The notes below the pieces were generated by a model, which saw nothing but the letters and a program-made list of their open reading frames with translations, was not told the DNA's origin and did no database searches. From Rhodanobacter denitrificans (lineage in GTDB: Bacteria; Pseudomonadota; Gammaproteobacteria; Xanthomonadales; Rhodanobacteraceae), in assembly GCA_003241385.1 (NCBI GenBank), contig QFPO01000019.1, forward strand, positions 1 through 62,754: 62,754 bases of DNA, in the 5' to 3' direction. Position numbers and translations under genes: made by a program. This document shows positions 9,854-19,518 of this stretch, piece after piece (positions within the stretch are counted from its first letter, which is position 1; every line of letters starts with the position of its first letter).

Positions 9854-10405
9854 CTACCTTCGGTCGGCGACCCCGTCCTGCGGCGAGCGCAGGCGGGCAT
9901 AGAGCAGGACGTCCAGTATCTCACCGCGCTTGATCATCGCGCGGCGCTGGTGGCCTTCAAGCTCGAAACCGGCGTGCACGAGCACGCGCGCCGATGCCGG
10001 ATTGGCGACGCATACCCGGGCTTCCAGGCGCTCGAACGGGTGCCGGGTCAGCAGATGAGCGCTCCAGCGCTCCACGGCCCGCCGCATCAGCCCGCGCCCC
10101 CAGTACGCGCGGCTCAGCCAGTAGCCGATCGTCGCGGTCATGCGGAAGATGTCCTGGCCGGGCTGCGCACCGATCCCGCCGACCGCGACGCCGTCGACCT
10201 CGATCGCGCGTACCAGACCGGTCGCTGCCGGGCTGGCGAGAAACGCCGCCGCATCGGCGGTGGTGTACGGATACGGAAAGCGATCGGAAAGGAAACGCGA
10301 GACCTCGGCATCGTCGGCGTGCCGCTGCAGCGATTCGACGTCGTCCGCGCGCCACGGCCGCAGCAAGAAACCTGCGCACGGCAGCCTGTCGTCCGCGTCG
10401 CTCAT
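9854..10405 (-). CDS. GNAT-family N-acetyltransferase (RimJ/RimL-like)
   Basis: A 183-residue acetyltransferase. Start 10405 overlaps the stop of the RND transporter by four bases (ATGA), implying translational coupling. The chain begins with 'fLLRPWRADDVESLQRHA', typical of the RimJ/RimL subgroup. It contains the acetyl-CoA pocket region 'IGYWLSRAYWGRGLMRRAV' (the Q/RxxGxG/A motif appears as RGLMRRA) and ends with 'ARVCVANPASARVLVHAGF', the usual second half of the fold. The acceptor is unknown; ribosomal protein N termini or small amines are possible. It is the third gene of the efflux operon and 6 bases from the SpoU gene, so all four may be cotranscribed. Confidence 0.85.
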   Translation of the reverse strand: MSDADDRLPCAGFLLRPWRADDVESLQRHADDAEVSRFLSDRFPYPYTTADAAAFLASPAATGLVRAIEVDGVAVGGIGAQPGQDIFRMTATIGYWLSRAYWGRGLMRRAVERWSAHLLTRHPFERLEARVCVANPASARVLVHAGFELEGHQRRAMIKRGEILDVLLYARLRSPQDGVADRR

Positions 10406-13400
10406 GCCGCGCCGCCGACGTCCGGCGTCTCGCGCTCGAGCTTCTCGAGCGTGCGTGCCAGCGCCTCGGGCGAGCGCGTGAACGGCGCCAGCAGCGCGTA
10501 GAACGACGGCACCACGTACAGCGACAGCACGGTCGAGAACGCGACGCCGAAGATCACGACGACGCCGATCGTCGAGCGGCTCGCCGAGCCCGGACCGCCG
10601 GCGACGACCAGCGGCACGGCGCCGGCGATCGTCGCGACCGAGGTCATCAGGATCGGACGCAGGCGCACCGCGGCCGATTCGGCGATCGCCTCGGCGACAC
10701 TGCGGCCCTCGTCGCGCAGCTGGTTCGCGAACTCGACGATCAGGATGCCGTTCTTCGCGGCCAGGCCGATCAGCATGACGATGCCGATCTGACTGAACAG
10801 GTTCAGCGTGCCGCCGGTCAGCCACAGGCCGATCAGCGCGCCGAGCACCGCGAGCGGCACCGTCAGCATGATCACCAGCGGATGGATGAAGCTCTCGAAC
10901 TGCGCGGCCAGCACCAGGTAGACGATCAGCAGCGCCAGCGCGAACGTCAGCACCACCGCGCCGCCGGCCTTCCGGTACTCGCGGCTGTCGCCCTTGTAAT
11001 CGATCAGCGCGGTCGGCGGCAGCTCCTCGGCGGCGACCTGCTCGATCCAGGTCAGCGCCTCGCCGAGCGTCGCGCCGGGCGCGAGACCGGCCGACAGCGT
11101 GATCGCGCGCAGCCGGTTGAAGCGGTTGAACTGGCCCGGTTCGGCGAGCTCGCTCAGGGTCACCAGGTTCGCCAGCGGAATCAGCTCGCCGCTGCGCTGC
11201 GAGCGCACGTAGAGATTGTCGAGATCGGCCGGCGCGGCGCGGTCGTCGCGGCGTGCCTGCAGCATGACCTCGTACTCCTCGCCGTCCTGCACGTAGGTCG
11301 TCACGCGGCGCGAGCCCATCATCGTCTCGAGCGTGCGGCCGATCTCCTGCGCCGAGACGCCGAGGTCGGCGGCGCGCGCGTGGTCGATCTCGACGCGCAG
11401 CTGCGGCCGCGTCTCCTTGTAGTCCGAATCGACCGCGAACAGCGCCGGGTTCTGCTCCATCCGCACCAGCATGCGGTTGCGCCATTCGGCGAGCTCGGCG
11501 TAGTCGGGCCCGCCGAGCACGACGCGCACCGGCTGGCCGCCGCCGCGGACCAGGCCGGTGCGTACCTGCGGCAGCGCGCGTACGCCCGGCAAGGCGGTCA
11601 GGTCGCGGCGCAGGCGGTCGGCGACCTCGCTGGTCGTCTCGCTGCGCTCGCTCCACGGCTTCAGGAACACGGTCGCCTGGCCGGAATGCATTTCCTCGCT
11701 GGCCGACCAGCCGCCGGGCACGCGCGTGTTGACGCGCTCGATCGGGCCGTCGCCCTCGATCAGCGTCTGGAACGTGCGCTCGACCTGATGCACCTGCTCG
11801 ACCGTGTAGTCGAAGCCGGCGCCCTCCGGTCCGGTGATCTGCACCATGAACACGCCGCGGTCCTCGGTCGGCGCGAGTTCGGTCGGCACCACGCGCAGCA
11901 GCAGCGCGCTGGCGCCGAATGCGGCCAGCATCACGATGCCGAACAGCACCGGATGGCCGCTGGTGCGCTCGACCTGGCGGCGATAGGCCTGGGTCAGCCG
12001 GTCGAGCCGGCGATTGACGAACGCGTTGAAGCCGCGCGGCTCGCGATGCGGGCGCACCAGCTTGGACGACATCATCGGCGTCAGCGTCAGCGCGACGAAC
12101 GCCGACAAGGCGACCGCGCCGGCCAGCGCGACCGACAGCTCGCGGAACAGGCGGCCGGTATTGCCTTCCATGAAGCCGACCGGCAGGAACACCGCGACCA
12201 GCACCGCGGTGGTCGCGATCACCGCGAACGCGACCTGGCGCGTGCCGCGCCGCGCCGCGACCAGCGGCGGTTCGCCCAGATCGGCGCGACGCTGGATGTT
12301 CTCGAGCACGACGATCGCGTCGTCGACGACCAGGCCGATGCACAGCACCAGGGCCAGCAGCGTCAGCAGGTTGATCGTGAAGCCGAACGCGTACAGCGCG
12401 ATGAACGCCGAGATCAGGCAGACCGGCACGGTCACCGCCGGGATCAGCGCCGAACGCAGGCTGCCGAGGAACAGGAAGATCACGACGACGACCAGCACGC
12501 CGGCCTCGATCAGCGTCGCGTAGACGCGCTCGACGGCGGCCTCGATGAACAGCGTCGAGTCGAACGCGGCGAAGATGTCGGTGCCGGGCGGCAGCGACGT
12601 CTGGATGCGCTCGGCCTCGGCGCGCGCCGCGCGCGCGACGTCGAGGCTGTTCGCGGTGGAGGTCTTGACGATGCCGAGGCCGAGATTCGGCTGGCCGTTG
12701 CTGCGCAGGTAGGCGCGCCGCTCCTCGGAGGCGCGCTCCACCGTGGCGACGTCGCCGAGGCGAACCAGATAACCGTCCTCACCCTTGGCCAGCGTCAGCC
12801 GCGCGAAATCTTCGGGCGCCTGGTAGCTGCGCTGCACGCGCAGCGTGAAGTCGCGCGTGTCCGACTCGATGCGGCCGGCCGGCAGCTCGACGTTCTCGCG
12901 CAGCAGCGCGGTCTCCACGTCCGACACCGCCAGGCCGCGCGCGGCCAGCGCCTCGCGGTCCAGCCAGATCCGCATCGCATAGCGCTGGCCGCCGGCCATC
13001 TGCACGCGCGCGACGCCGTCGAGCGCGGACAGGCGGTCGACGACGTAGCGGTCGGCGTAGTCGGTCAGCGCGAGCGCGTCCATGCGGTCCGAGCGCATGT
13101 TGAGCCAGAGGATCACCTCCGCGTCGCTCTCGACCTTGGCGATCTGCGGCGGATCGGCCTCCTCGGGCATGCGGTCCTGGACGCGGCTGACCGCGTCGCG
13201 CACGTCGTTGGCGGCGGCCTCGATGTCGCGGCTCAGCGTGAACTCGATCGTCACGCTGGCACGGCCGTTCTGGCTGCGCGAATCGATCGTGTCGACGCCC
13301 TCGATGCCGGCCAGCGCGTCCTCGAGGATCTGCGTCACGCGCGTCTCGACGACCGCGGCCGATGCGCCCGGATAGGTGACGTCGACCGAGACGATCGGCG

Positions 13401-13524
13401 GATCGATCGCCGGCAGCTCGCGCAGCGTCAGGCGCGTGAACGCCATCGCGCCGAGCACGACCAGCAGCAGGCTGATGACCGTCGCGAAGACCGGCCGGCG
13501 GATCGACAGGTCCGACAGGCTCAT
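10402..13524 (-). CDS. RND efflux transporter inner-membrane permease (HAE1 type)
   Basis: A 1040-residue proton-driven tripartite pump subunit, family-typical length. It opens MSLSDLSIRRPVFATVISLL with transmembrane helix 1, followed by a large periplasmic loop. TM4 carries the proton-relay pair Asp401-Asp402 in GLVVDDAIVVLENI. The second half repeats the fold, with a TM block near residues 870-1010. It should take drugs or other amphiphiles from the periplasm or membrane and export them via an outer-membrane channel; no TolC-like gene is present nearby. The adaptor gene lies 49 bases upstream and the acetyltransferase overlaps its stop. Substrate cannot be told from sequence. Confidence 0.95.
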   Translation of the reverse strand: MSLSDLSIRRPVFATVISLLLVVLGAMAFTRLTLRELPAIDPPIVSVDVTYPGASAAVVETRVTQILEDALAGIEGVDTIDSRSQNGRASVTIEFTLSRDIEAAANDVRDAVSRVQDRMPEEADPPQIAKVESDAEVILWLNMRSDRMDALALTDYADRYVVDRLSALDGVARVQMAGGQRYAMRIWLDREALAARGLAVSDVETALLRENVELPAGRIESDTRDFTLRVQRSYQAPEDFARLTLAKGEDGYLVRLGDVATVERASEERRAYLRSNGQPNLGLGIVKTSTANSLDVARAARAEAERIQTSLPPGTDIFAAFDSTLFIEAAVERVYATLIEAGVLVVVVIFLFLGSLRSALIPAVTVPVCLISAFIALYAFGFTINLLTLLALVLCIGLVVDDAIVVLENIQRRADLGEPPLVAARRGTRQVAFAVIATTAVLVAVFLPVGFMEGNTGRLFRELSVALAGAVALSAFVALTLTPMMSSKLVRPHREPRGFNAFVNRRLDRLTQAYRRQVERTSGHPVLFGIVMLAAFGASALLLRVVPTELAPTEDRGVFMVQITGPEGAGFDYTVEQVHQVERTFQTLIEGDGPIERVNTRVPGGWSASEEMHSGQATVFLKPWSERSETTSEVADRLRRDLTALPGVRALPQVRTGLVRGGGQPVRVVLGGPDYAELAEWRNRMLVRMEQNPALFAVDSDYKETRPQLRVEIDHARAADLGVSAQEIGRTLETMMGSRRVTTYVQDGEEYEVMLQARRDDRAAPADLDNLYVRSQRSGELIPLANLVTLSELAEPGQFNRFNRLRAITLSAGLAPGATLGEALTWIEQVAAEELPPTALIDYKGDSREYRKAGGAVVLTFALALLIVYLVLAAQFESFIHPLVIMLTVPLAVLGALIGLWLTGGTLNLFSQIGIVMLIGLAAKNGILIVEFANQLRDEGRSVAEAIAESAAVRLRPILMTSVATIAGAVPLVVAGGPGSASRSTIGVVVIFGVAFSTVLSLYVVPSFYALLAPFTRSPEALARTLEKLERETPDVGGAA

Positions 13525-13573
13525 CGCGGCGCTCCGCGGTCGCCTGCGCGCGCCGCGCGCTGCGGCCGGCCGC

Positions 13574-14668
13574 TCATCGGCGCTCCGCAGCCGCCGGGGC
13601 CGGTGCGGTCGCCGCCGGCTCGGTGCCGGCCGGCGCGGCCTCGACGATGCGCGCGCCGTCGCGCAGCTTGACGGTGCCGTCGACGACGATGCGGTCGCCG
13701 GCGGCCAGGCCCTCGCGGATCTCGACGATGCCGCGCCGGCGTGCGCCCGGCACCACCTTGACCTGGGCCACGCGCTGGTCGTCGCCGACCTTGAATACGG
13801 ACGCTTCGGTGCCGACCTGGATCAGCGCGATCTCCGGCACCGCCAGCGCCTCGCGCTCGGGCCGCAGCACGCCGACCGTCAGCAGCATGCCGCCGCGCAG
13901 CGCGCCGTCGGGATTGGGAATCTGCGCGCGCACCTGGAACGCGCGCGTGACCGGATCGACGCGCGAATCGAGCGAGACCACGCGGCCCTCGAAGCTGCGC
14001 TCCGGAAACGCCGGGCTGCGCGCGAGGACGGTCTGACCCGGCGCGACCGCGGCCAGATGGACCTCGGGCAGCGAGAAGTCGACCTTGACGACCGAGATGT
14101 CGTCGAGCGTCGTGATGACGTCGCCGGGCCTGACCAGCGCACCGGGGCTGATCTGGCGCAGTCCGAGCACGCCCGAGAACGGCGCGGTGACGACACGATC
14201 GGCGAGCTGCGCGCGCAGCGCCTCGACGCGTGCGCTGTTGGAATCGCGCGTGGCCTGGGCGGTGTCGAACACCGCGCGCGAGATCGTGCCCTGGCGCACC
14301 AGGTCCTGCTGGCGCTCGAACTGGCGCGTCGCGTCGCGCGCGGTCGCCTGCGCCTCGGCGAGCGCGGCGACCTGCTGGCCCGAGGTCAGCTCGACCAGCA
14401 CGTCGCCGGCGGCGACGCTCTGGCCGTCGCTGAAATTGACCTTGCGCACGGTCTCGGTGATCTTGGCGGTCAGCGTGACCGACTCGTTGGCCTTGGCGGT
14501 GCCGAGCGCCTCGATCGTGTCGGTCCAGGCCTGCGGCTGCACCGCGGCGGTCGTCACGGTCACCGGCGGCGGCGCGGCGGCGGCGGTCTCCTCGCGGCGG
14601 CAGCCGCCGAGCGCGAACGCGGCGGCGGCGATCAGGCTGGCCAGCAGGCGCGCATCCAGATGCTTCAA
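13574..14668 (-). CDS. RND efflux periplasmic adaptor (membrane fusion lipoprotein)
   Basis: About 364 residues if translation begins at the TTG at 14668, which has GGAGG eight bases upstream and leads directly into a lipoprotein signal ending ALGGC (lipobox, Cys at about 24). An ATG at 14758 would add 30 residues ahead of the signal and is less likely. Family features: a barrel-sandwich/lipoyl half-motif around 'VRKVNFSDGQSVAAGDVLVEL', an alpha-helical hairpin 'ARDATRQFERQQDLVRQGTI', the second lipoyl half 'VTAPFSGVLGLRQISPGALV', then beta-barrel and MP domains. It links the inner-membrane pump encoded next to it to an outer-membrane channel. Confidence 0.9.
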   Translation of the reverse strand: MKHLDARLLASLIAAAAFALGGCRREETAAAAPPPVTVTTAAVQPQAWTDTIEALGTAKANESVTLTAKITETVRKVNFSDGQSVAAGDVLVELTSGQQVAALAEAQATARDATRQFERQQDLVRQGTISRAVFDTAQATRDSNSARVEALRAQLADRVVTAPFSGVLGLRQISPGALVRPGDVITTLDDISVVKVDFSLPEVHLAAVAPGQTVLARSPAFPERSFEGRVVSLDSRVDPVTRAFQVRAQIPNPDGALRGGMLLTVGVLRPEREALAVPEIALIQVGTEASVFKVGDDQRVAQVKVVPGARRRGIVEIREGLAAGDRIVVDGTVKLRDGARIVEAAPAGTEPAATAPAPAAAERR

Positions 14669-14956
14669 CGCCCGGCCTCCCGACGGCACGGCCGGAGGCG
14701 GCGTGAAGCGGCGTCGCGAAGCGGAGCACGCACGAGGGGAAGACGGGGCAGCGGACATCGCATCATCGAACCGGACGGAGAGCGGGAATCGGTCGCGGCA
14801 CGTCGAGGGCACGGTCCGACCCGATCGACGCCACGGCCGGCGCGCGCCGACGATCGGCGGCGACGACAGGGCGGGCATTATGCCGTGCCCTCGTGAAGGC
14901 CCGGAACGCGTTCATGCAATGCAACGTAAAGATCGCGAACGCGCCGCAGCGCAGCA

Positions 14957-15703
14957 TCAGCGCCGCGGGCGCAGCGCGCGCACGTAGACGGCCTTGGCGA
15001 TACCGCCGCCGATCGCGCGCTCCTCGATCTCGAACAGGCGCGTGGCCTGCACCAGGTCGCGCAGCTTGCGATAGCCGTAGTTGCGCGAGTCGAACTCCGG
15101 CGCCTGCTTGGCGATCGTGCTGCCGACCGCGCCGAGGTTGGCCCAGCCGGTATCGTCCGAGGCGGCATCGGCCGCGTTGCGCAGCAGGTTCAACAGCCGC
15201 TGATCCTGCTTGAGCTCGCGGTCGCTGCGCGGCGCGATCGCCGCGCCGTCCTCTTCCTTGCCGGTCAGGATCTCGCTGTAGATGAACTTGTCGCAGGCGG
15301 CGACGAACGGCTCGGGCGTCTTCTTCTCGCCGAAGCCGTAGACGATCAGGCCCGACTCGCGGATCCGCGCGGCCAGCCGCGTGAAGTCGCTGTCGCTGGA
15401 GACCAGGCAGAACCCGTCGAGACGGCCCGAGTACAACAGGTCCATCGCGTCGATGATCAGCGCCGAGTCGGTCGCGTTCTTGCCCTTGGTGTAACCGAAC
15501 TGCTGGATCGGCTGGATCGAATGCGTCAGCAACGCGTCCTTCCAGCCCTTGAGCTGCGGACCGGTCCAGTCGCCGTAGGCGCGCTTGACGTGCGCGGTGC
15601 CGTACTTGGCGACCTCGGCGAGCAGACCCTCGGTGATGCCCGGCTGCGCGTTGTCGGCGTCGATCAGGACGGCCAGCCGCGGATTGCCGATCGCTTGCGC
15701 CAT
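14957..15703 (-). CDS. NYN-domain protein with C-terminal OST-HTH/LOTUS-like domain (LabA/DUF88)
   Basis: A 248-residue cytoplasmic protein. Residues about 9-150 match the NYN (PIN-like) ribonuclease fold: LAVLIDADNAQ with the first acidic residues, KNATDSALIIDAMDLLYSG with the second, and CLVSSDSDFTRLA with the third. These acidic residues would bind metal for RNA cleavage. The last 75 residues (LLNLLRNAADAA...YGYRKLRDLVQATRLFEIEE) look like a LOTUS/OST-HTH RNA-binding domain, as in other LabA-like proteins. Its RNA target is unknown. It is divergent from the gene at 15778, with 74 bases between them. Confidence 0.85.
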   Translation of the reverse strand: MAQAIGNPRLAVLIDADNAQPGITEGLLAEVAKYGTAHVKRAYGDWTGPQLKGWKDALLTHSIQPIQQFGYTKGKNATDSALIIDAMDLLYSGRLDGFCLVSSDSDFTRLAARIRESGLIVYGFGEKKTPEPFVAACDKFIYSEILTGKEEDGAAIAPRSDRELKQDQRLLNLLRNAADAASDDTGWANLGAVGSTIAKQAPEFDSRNYGYRKLRDLVQATRLFEIEERAIGGGIAKAVYVRALRPRR

Positions 15704-15777
15704 GACACTCCCTCACGGACGTAGTGGGCCGCATCGTATACCCTGCCCGACGTCCGCGCCGAACCGGAGGCCCGTCG

Positions 15778-16437
15778 ATGGCCAGCGCCGCCGCACCGCC
15801 CCGCGATCACGAATACCTCGGCCTGCTGGTCTCGAACCTGCTCGTGCTGATCCTCGCGATCTGGCAGGACTGGCCGGTCGCGATGCTGATCTGGCCGTTC
15901 TGGCTGCAGAGCGTCGTGATCGGCGCGCTGCACGTGCAGCGCATGCTGGCACTGCGCGATTTCAGCACCGAAGGACTGAAGGCCAACGGCCGACCGGTGC
16001 CGGAAACCGAAGCGGGCAAACGCTCCACCGCGTGGTTCTTCGCATTCCACTACGGCTTCTTCCACGTCGGCTATCTGGTGTTCCTGTCCAGTATGGCGCC
16101 GGTGCCGGCCGGCGAATGGCGCTGGGTGCTGATCGGCGGCGCCGCGTTCGCGATCGGCCAGCTGTTCGAGCAGCGCGCCGTGCTGGTGCGCGATGCACGC
16201 GGCCGCCCCAACCTCGGCTTCCTGATGTTCATGCCGTATCTGCGCGTGGTGCCGATGCACCTGGCGATCGCGGCCGGCTTCAGCCGCAGCGGCCCCGCCG
16301 CGCTGATCGGCTTCGTGGCGCTGAAGACGCTGGCCGATCTCGGCATGGCCGCCGCCGAACGTCGCATCGAGGCCGGCGGCCAGGCCGCGAGAAAGAAAAC
16401 GGGCGCCGCAGCGCCCGTTCGTGAATCGACCGACTAG
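15778..16437 (+). CDS. DUF6498-like integral membrane protein
   Basis: A 219-residue membrane protein. Start 15778 has GGAGG seven bases upstream. Hydrophobic segments are visible at about residues 15-45 (LLVSNLLVLILAIW... AMLIWPFWLQSVVIG), 85-105 (FFAFHYGFFHVGYLVFLSS), 115-135 and 160-190. The Trp/Pro- and Tyr/Phe-rich 'WPFWLQSVVIG' and 'HYGFFHVGYLVF' segments recall the DUF6498 family, assigned by resemblance only. No catalytic motif was identified and function is unknown. A small palindrome around 16401-16426 lies inside its 3' end and could serve as transcription-stop structure for the convergent aldolase gene. Confidence 0.7.
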   Translation: MASAAAPPRDHEYLGLLVSNLLVLILAIWQDWPVAMLIWPFWLQSVVIGALHVQRMLALRDFSTEGLKANGRPVPETEAGKRSTAWFFAFHYGFFHVGYLVFLSSMAPVPAGEWRWVLIGGAAFAIGQLFEQRAVLVRDARGRPNLGFLMFMPYLRVVPMHLAIAAGFSRSGPAALIGFVALKTLADLGMAAAERRIEAGGQAARKKTGAAAPVRESTD

Positions 16438-16471
16438 CCCGGGCGCGCGCAGCGGGCCGGACGCGCCGCGA

Positions 16472-17482
16472 TCAGGACGCCTTCTTCCACTGGCCGAGCG
16501 CGGCCAGGCCGTTCTCGCGTGCACGCTGGGCGACGGTCTTCTGTGCGGCGGCGAAGTTCTTCGCCATGTCCTGCCCCCACAGCTTCAGCGCGGCCTGCTG
16601 CATCGCGCGACCGTAGCTGAAGGACAGCGGCCACGGATGCGGACCACTCTGGTTCATCGCGTTGAGATGGGCCGTGGCGGCCTCGTCGCTCTGGCCGCCG
16701 GACAGGAACACGATGCCCGGCAGCGAAGCCGGCACGCTCGCGCGCAGGCAGCGCACGGTCGCGTCGGCGACCTCGTCGACGTCGGCCTGGTCCGGGCAGT
16801 CCTTGCCGGCGATGACCATGCTGGCCTTGAGGATCGTGCCCTCGAGCATGACGTTGTGCTCGTACAGCGAGCCGAACAGGCTGCGCAGCGTGGCCTCGGT
16901 GACCTCGTAGCACTCGTCGATGTCGTGGCTGCCGTCCATCAGCACTTCCGGCTCGACCATCGGCACGATGCCCGCTTCCTGGCACAGCGCCGCATAGCGC
17001 GCCAGCGCATGGCAGTTGGACTCGATGCAGGTGCCGCTGGGCGTGTTCTCGGCGATCGTGATGACGGCGCGCCACTTGGCGAACTTGGCGCCGAGCTTGG
17101 CGTACTCGTTGAGGCGGTCGCGCAGGCCGTCCAGACCCTCGGTGACCAACTCGCCCGGATAGCCGGCCAGCGGGAACGGCCCCTTGTCGACCTTGATGCC
17201 GGGCAGGATGCCGGCGTCGAGCATCAGCTTCGTGAACGGCACGCCGGCCTTGGTCGACTGGCGGATCGTCTCGTCGTACAGGATCGCGCCGGAGATGTGG
17301 TCGGACAGGCCCGGCGTCGTCAGCAGCATCTCGCGATAGGCGCGGCGGTTCTCTTCGGTGTTCGGCACGCCGACGCTGTCGAAGCGCTTCTTGATCGTGT
17401 TGTTCGATTCGTCGATGGCGATGATGCCCTTGCCCGGCGCGACCATCTGCTGGGCAATGCTCTCAAGCTGCTCGATACTCAT
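16472..17482 (-). CDS. Class I fructose-bisphosphate aldolase
   Basis: A 336-residue cytoplasmic glycolytic/gluconeogenic enzyme that reversibly splits fructose 1,6-bisphosphate into dihydroxyacetone phosphate and glyceraldehyde 3-phosphate. The full-length class I pattern is present: GKGIIAIDESNNTIKKRF at the N terminus, FAKWRAVI, PMVEPEVLMDGSHD, and the Schiff-base lysine in EGTILKASMV. It ends without the mammalian-type C-terminal tyrosine. Many Xanthomonadales carry a class I aldolase. In a methylotroph it could also serve sugar-phosphate cycling from formaldehyde, but that is inference. Confidence 0.95.
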   Translation of the reverse strand: MSIEQLESIAQQMVAPGKGIIAIDESNNTIKKRFDSVGVPNTEENRRAYREMLLTTPGLSDHISGAILYDETIRQSTKAGVPFTKLMLDAGILPGIKVDKGPFPLAGYPGELVTEGLDGLRDRLNEYAKLGAKFAKWRAVITIAENTPSGTCIESNCHALARYAALCQEAGIVPMVEPEVLMDGSHDIDECYEVTEATLRSLFGSLYEHNVMLEGTILKASMVIAGKDCPDQADVDEVADATVRCLRASVPASLPGIVFLSGGQSDEAATAHLNAMNQSGPHPWPLSFSYGRAMQQAALKLWGQDMAKNFAAAQKTVAQRARENGLAALGQWKKAS

Positions 17483-17651
17483 GAACTGCTCCGCGAAACT
17501 GGAAGGGGGACGCCGCAGCGGACCGCCGGGCGGATGAGAAGAAGGGCGCGGATTATAGGCCAGTTTCCCGGGCCCTGCTGCCGGGCGCGGCGGGCCGCGC
17601 CGGTACCGGCCGGGCGCCGCGCGGAAAGCGTCGCGAAGCGGCGTGCGGGCC

Positions 17652-18962
17652 TCAGCGGCCGGCCATCAGCGCCTCGATCGCGTCCGGGTCGCTCGGCACG
17701 TCGGCGGTGATGACCTCCGGCGCGCCGCGCGTGACCACGACGTCGTCCTCGATGCGGATGCCGATGCCGCGCCAGCGCGCCGGCACCCCCTTGAGGTCCG
17801 GCGCGACGTAGAGGCCCGGCTCGACCGTGACGACCATGCCGGCCTCGAGCTCGCGGTACTCGCCGTCGATGCGGTAGTCGCCGACGTCGTGCACGTCCAG
17901 GCCGAGCCAGTGGCCGGTCTTGTGCATGTAGAAGCGGCGGTAGGTCTCCTCGCGCAGGTTGCGCTCGAGCTCGCCCTTGAGCAGGCCGAGCGCGATCAGA
18001 CCCTCGGTGATCACGCGCACGGCGGCCTCGTGATACGCGATGAACGAGCGGCCCGGACGGACCTGGTCGATCGCGGCGCGCTGCGCGGCCAGCACGATGT
18101 CGTAGAGCGCGCGCTGCTCCGGCGAGTAGCGGCCGTTGACCGGAAACGTGCGCGTGATGTCCGAGGCGTAGCAGGCGTACTCGGCACCGGCGTCGATCAA
18201 CAGCAGGTCGCCGTCGCGCAGCGGCGCGTTGTTGGCGCGGTAGTGCAGCACGCAGGCGTTGTCGCCGCCGCCGACGATCGGCTCGTAGCTCGGCACCGCG
18301 CCGTGACGGCGGAACGTGTGCAGCAGCTCGGCCTCGACCTCGTGCTCGTTCATGCCGGGGCGCACCGTGCGCATCGCGCGCACGTGGGCCTCGGCGGCGA
18401 TCCGCGCGGACCTGCGCATCACGCGCAGCTCGTCGCGCGACTTGTACAGGCGCAGGTCGTGCAGCAGATGCGACAGCGCGACGAACTCGTGCGGCGGCCG
18501 CGCGCCCTGGCGGATCCGCTCGCGCACGCGGTTGACCCAGCCGATCAGCGTGAGGTCGAAGTCGGTGTCGCGGCCGAAGTGGTAGTAGACGCGCGAGCGG
18601 CCCTCGATCATGCCGGGCAGGATCTCGTCGATGTCCTCGATCGGGAACGCATCGTCCATGCCGAAATCGGCCACCGCGCCTTCCTGGCCGGCGCGCGGAC
18701 CGTCCCAGCGCTCGCGGTCCGGATCGCGCGGCCGGTTGAACAGGATCGTCTCGCCCTGCACGCGTCCCGGAATCAGCGCCAGCACGGCCTCCGGCTCGCC
18801 GAAGCCGGTCAGGTACTGGAAGTCGCTGTCCTGCCGGTACGGATAGTGCGCGTCGTTGTTGCGCACGCGCTCGGGCGCGGCCGGCACGATCACGATCGCG
18901 TCGCGGCCGGCCATGCGCATCAGCTGCCGGCGGCGACGGCGGTACTCGCGGGGGTCGATCAT
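17652..18962 (-). CDS. pepP: Xaa-Pro aminopeptidase PepP
   Basis: A 436-residue M24B metallopeptidase that removes N-terminal residues preceding proline. Residues 1-170 form the non-catalytic N domain (NNDAHYPYRQDSDFQYLTGF is a PepP hallmark). The pita-bread domain carries the metal ligands in order: Asp in LLIDAGAEY, Asp in ASDITRTFP, His in TGHWLGLDVHD, Glu in TVEPGLY and Glu in IRIEDDV. Length and motifs match Escherichia coli PepP. It lies 10 bases after the UPF0149 gene, the conserved ygfB-pepP order of gammaproteobacteria. Confidence 0.95.
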   Translation of the reverse strand: MIDPREYRRRRRQLMRMAGRDAIVIVPAAPERVRNNDAHYPYRQDSDFQYLTGFGEPEAVLALIPGRVQGETILFNRPRDPDRERWDGPRAGQEGAVADFGMDDAFPIEDIDEILPGMIEGRSRVYYHFGRDTDFDLTLIGWVNRVRERIRQGARPPHEFVALSHLLHDLRLYKSRDELRVMRRSARIAAEAHVRAMRTVRPGMNEHEVEAELLHTFRRHGAVPSYEPIVGGGDNACVLHYRANNAPLRDGDLLLIDAGAEYACYASDITRTFPVNGRYSPEQRALYDIVLAAQRAAIDQVRPGRSFIAYHEAAVRVITEGLIALGLLKGELERNLREETYRRFYMHKTGHWLGLDVHDVGDYRIDGEYRELEAGMVVTVEPGLYVAPDLKGVPARWRGIGIRIEDDVVVTRGAPEVITADVPSDPDAIEALMAGR

Positions 18963-18972
18963 CGGGCGCGCC

Positions 18973-19518
18973 TCAGTGCAGACGCTTGGCGCGCGGCGCG
19001 CGGGCGCCGGCCAGCTCGCGCTGCAGCAGCAGCACGCCGATGCGGACGAACTCCTGGACCTCGGCCAGCGCGGCCTCGTCCTCCTCGTCGTCGGCGTAGT
19101 CCAGCTGCGAGCCGGCGATGCCGGCGAAGTCGCGCAGGATCTCGTCGGCGTCGTCGCTGAGCGACCGCGCGTCGAGGCCGGCTAGGCCGGCGCCGCCGAG
19201 AAAGCCGCGGCACCAGGCGACCAGGGCCTCGGCACGCTCGGCCAGCGGTGCGTCCTCGTCGGGCAGCAGCGGCTGGAAGCCGAAGTCCGGATCGTCGAGC
19301 TGACGCCGGCAGTCCTCGTAGAGCCGGCCGGCCAGCTGCGCCGGCAGCGCACCCGGATCGTCGAGCTGCAGCGCCTGCAGCCATTCCTGCGATCCGGCAC
19401 GGCCGCCGGCGCACAGATAGCCGGTCAGCGAGCCGTGCAGCTCGCCGGCGCCGATGCCGCTGCGGGCCTCGCGCAGCGCGCGATCGAGCTCGGCCAGACT
19501 GGGAACGCTTTCGGTCAT
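18973..19518 (-). CDS. UPF0149 (YgfB/YecA-like) family protein
   Basis: A 181-residue, very acidic alpha-helical protein. Start 19518 (MTESVPSLAELDRAL) is preferred over an in-frame codon 39 bases upstream because it matches the family N terminus. Family marks include 'ELHGSLTGYLCAG' near residue 28, 'EALVAWCRGFLGGAGL' near 100 and the acidic 'DYADDEEDEAALAEVQEFVRIGVLLL' region near 150. YgfB is reported to influence regulation in Pseudomonas, but no biochemical role can be read from this sequence. It is the first gene of the pepP operon. Confidence 0.88.
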   Translation of the reverse strand: MTESVPSLAELDRALREARSGIGAGELHGSLTGYLCAGGRAGSQEWLQALQLDDPGALPAQLAGRLYEDCRRQLDDPDFGFQPLLPDEDAPLAERAEALVAWCRGFLGGAGLAGLDARSLSDDADEILRDFAGIAGSQLDYADDEEDEAALAEVQEFVRIGVLLLQRELAGARAPRAKRLH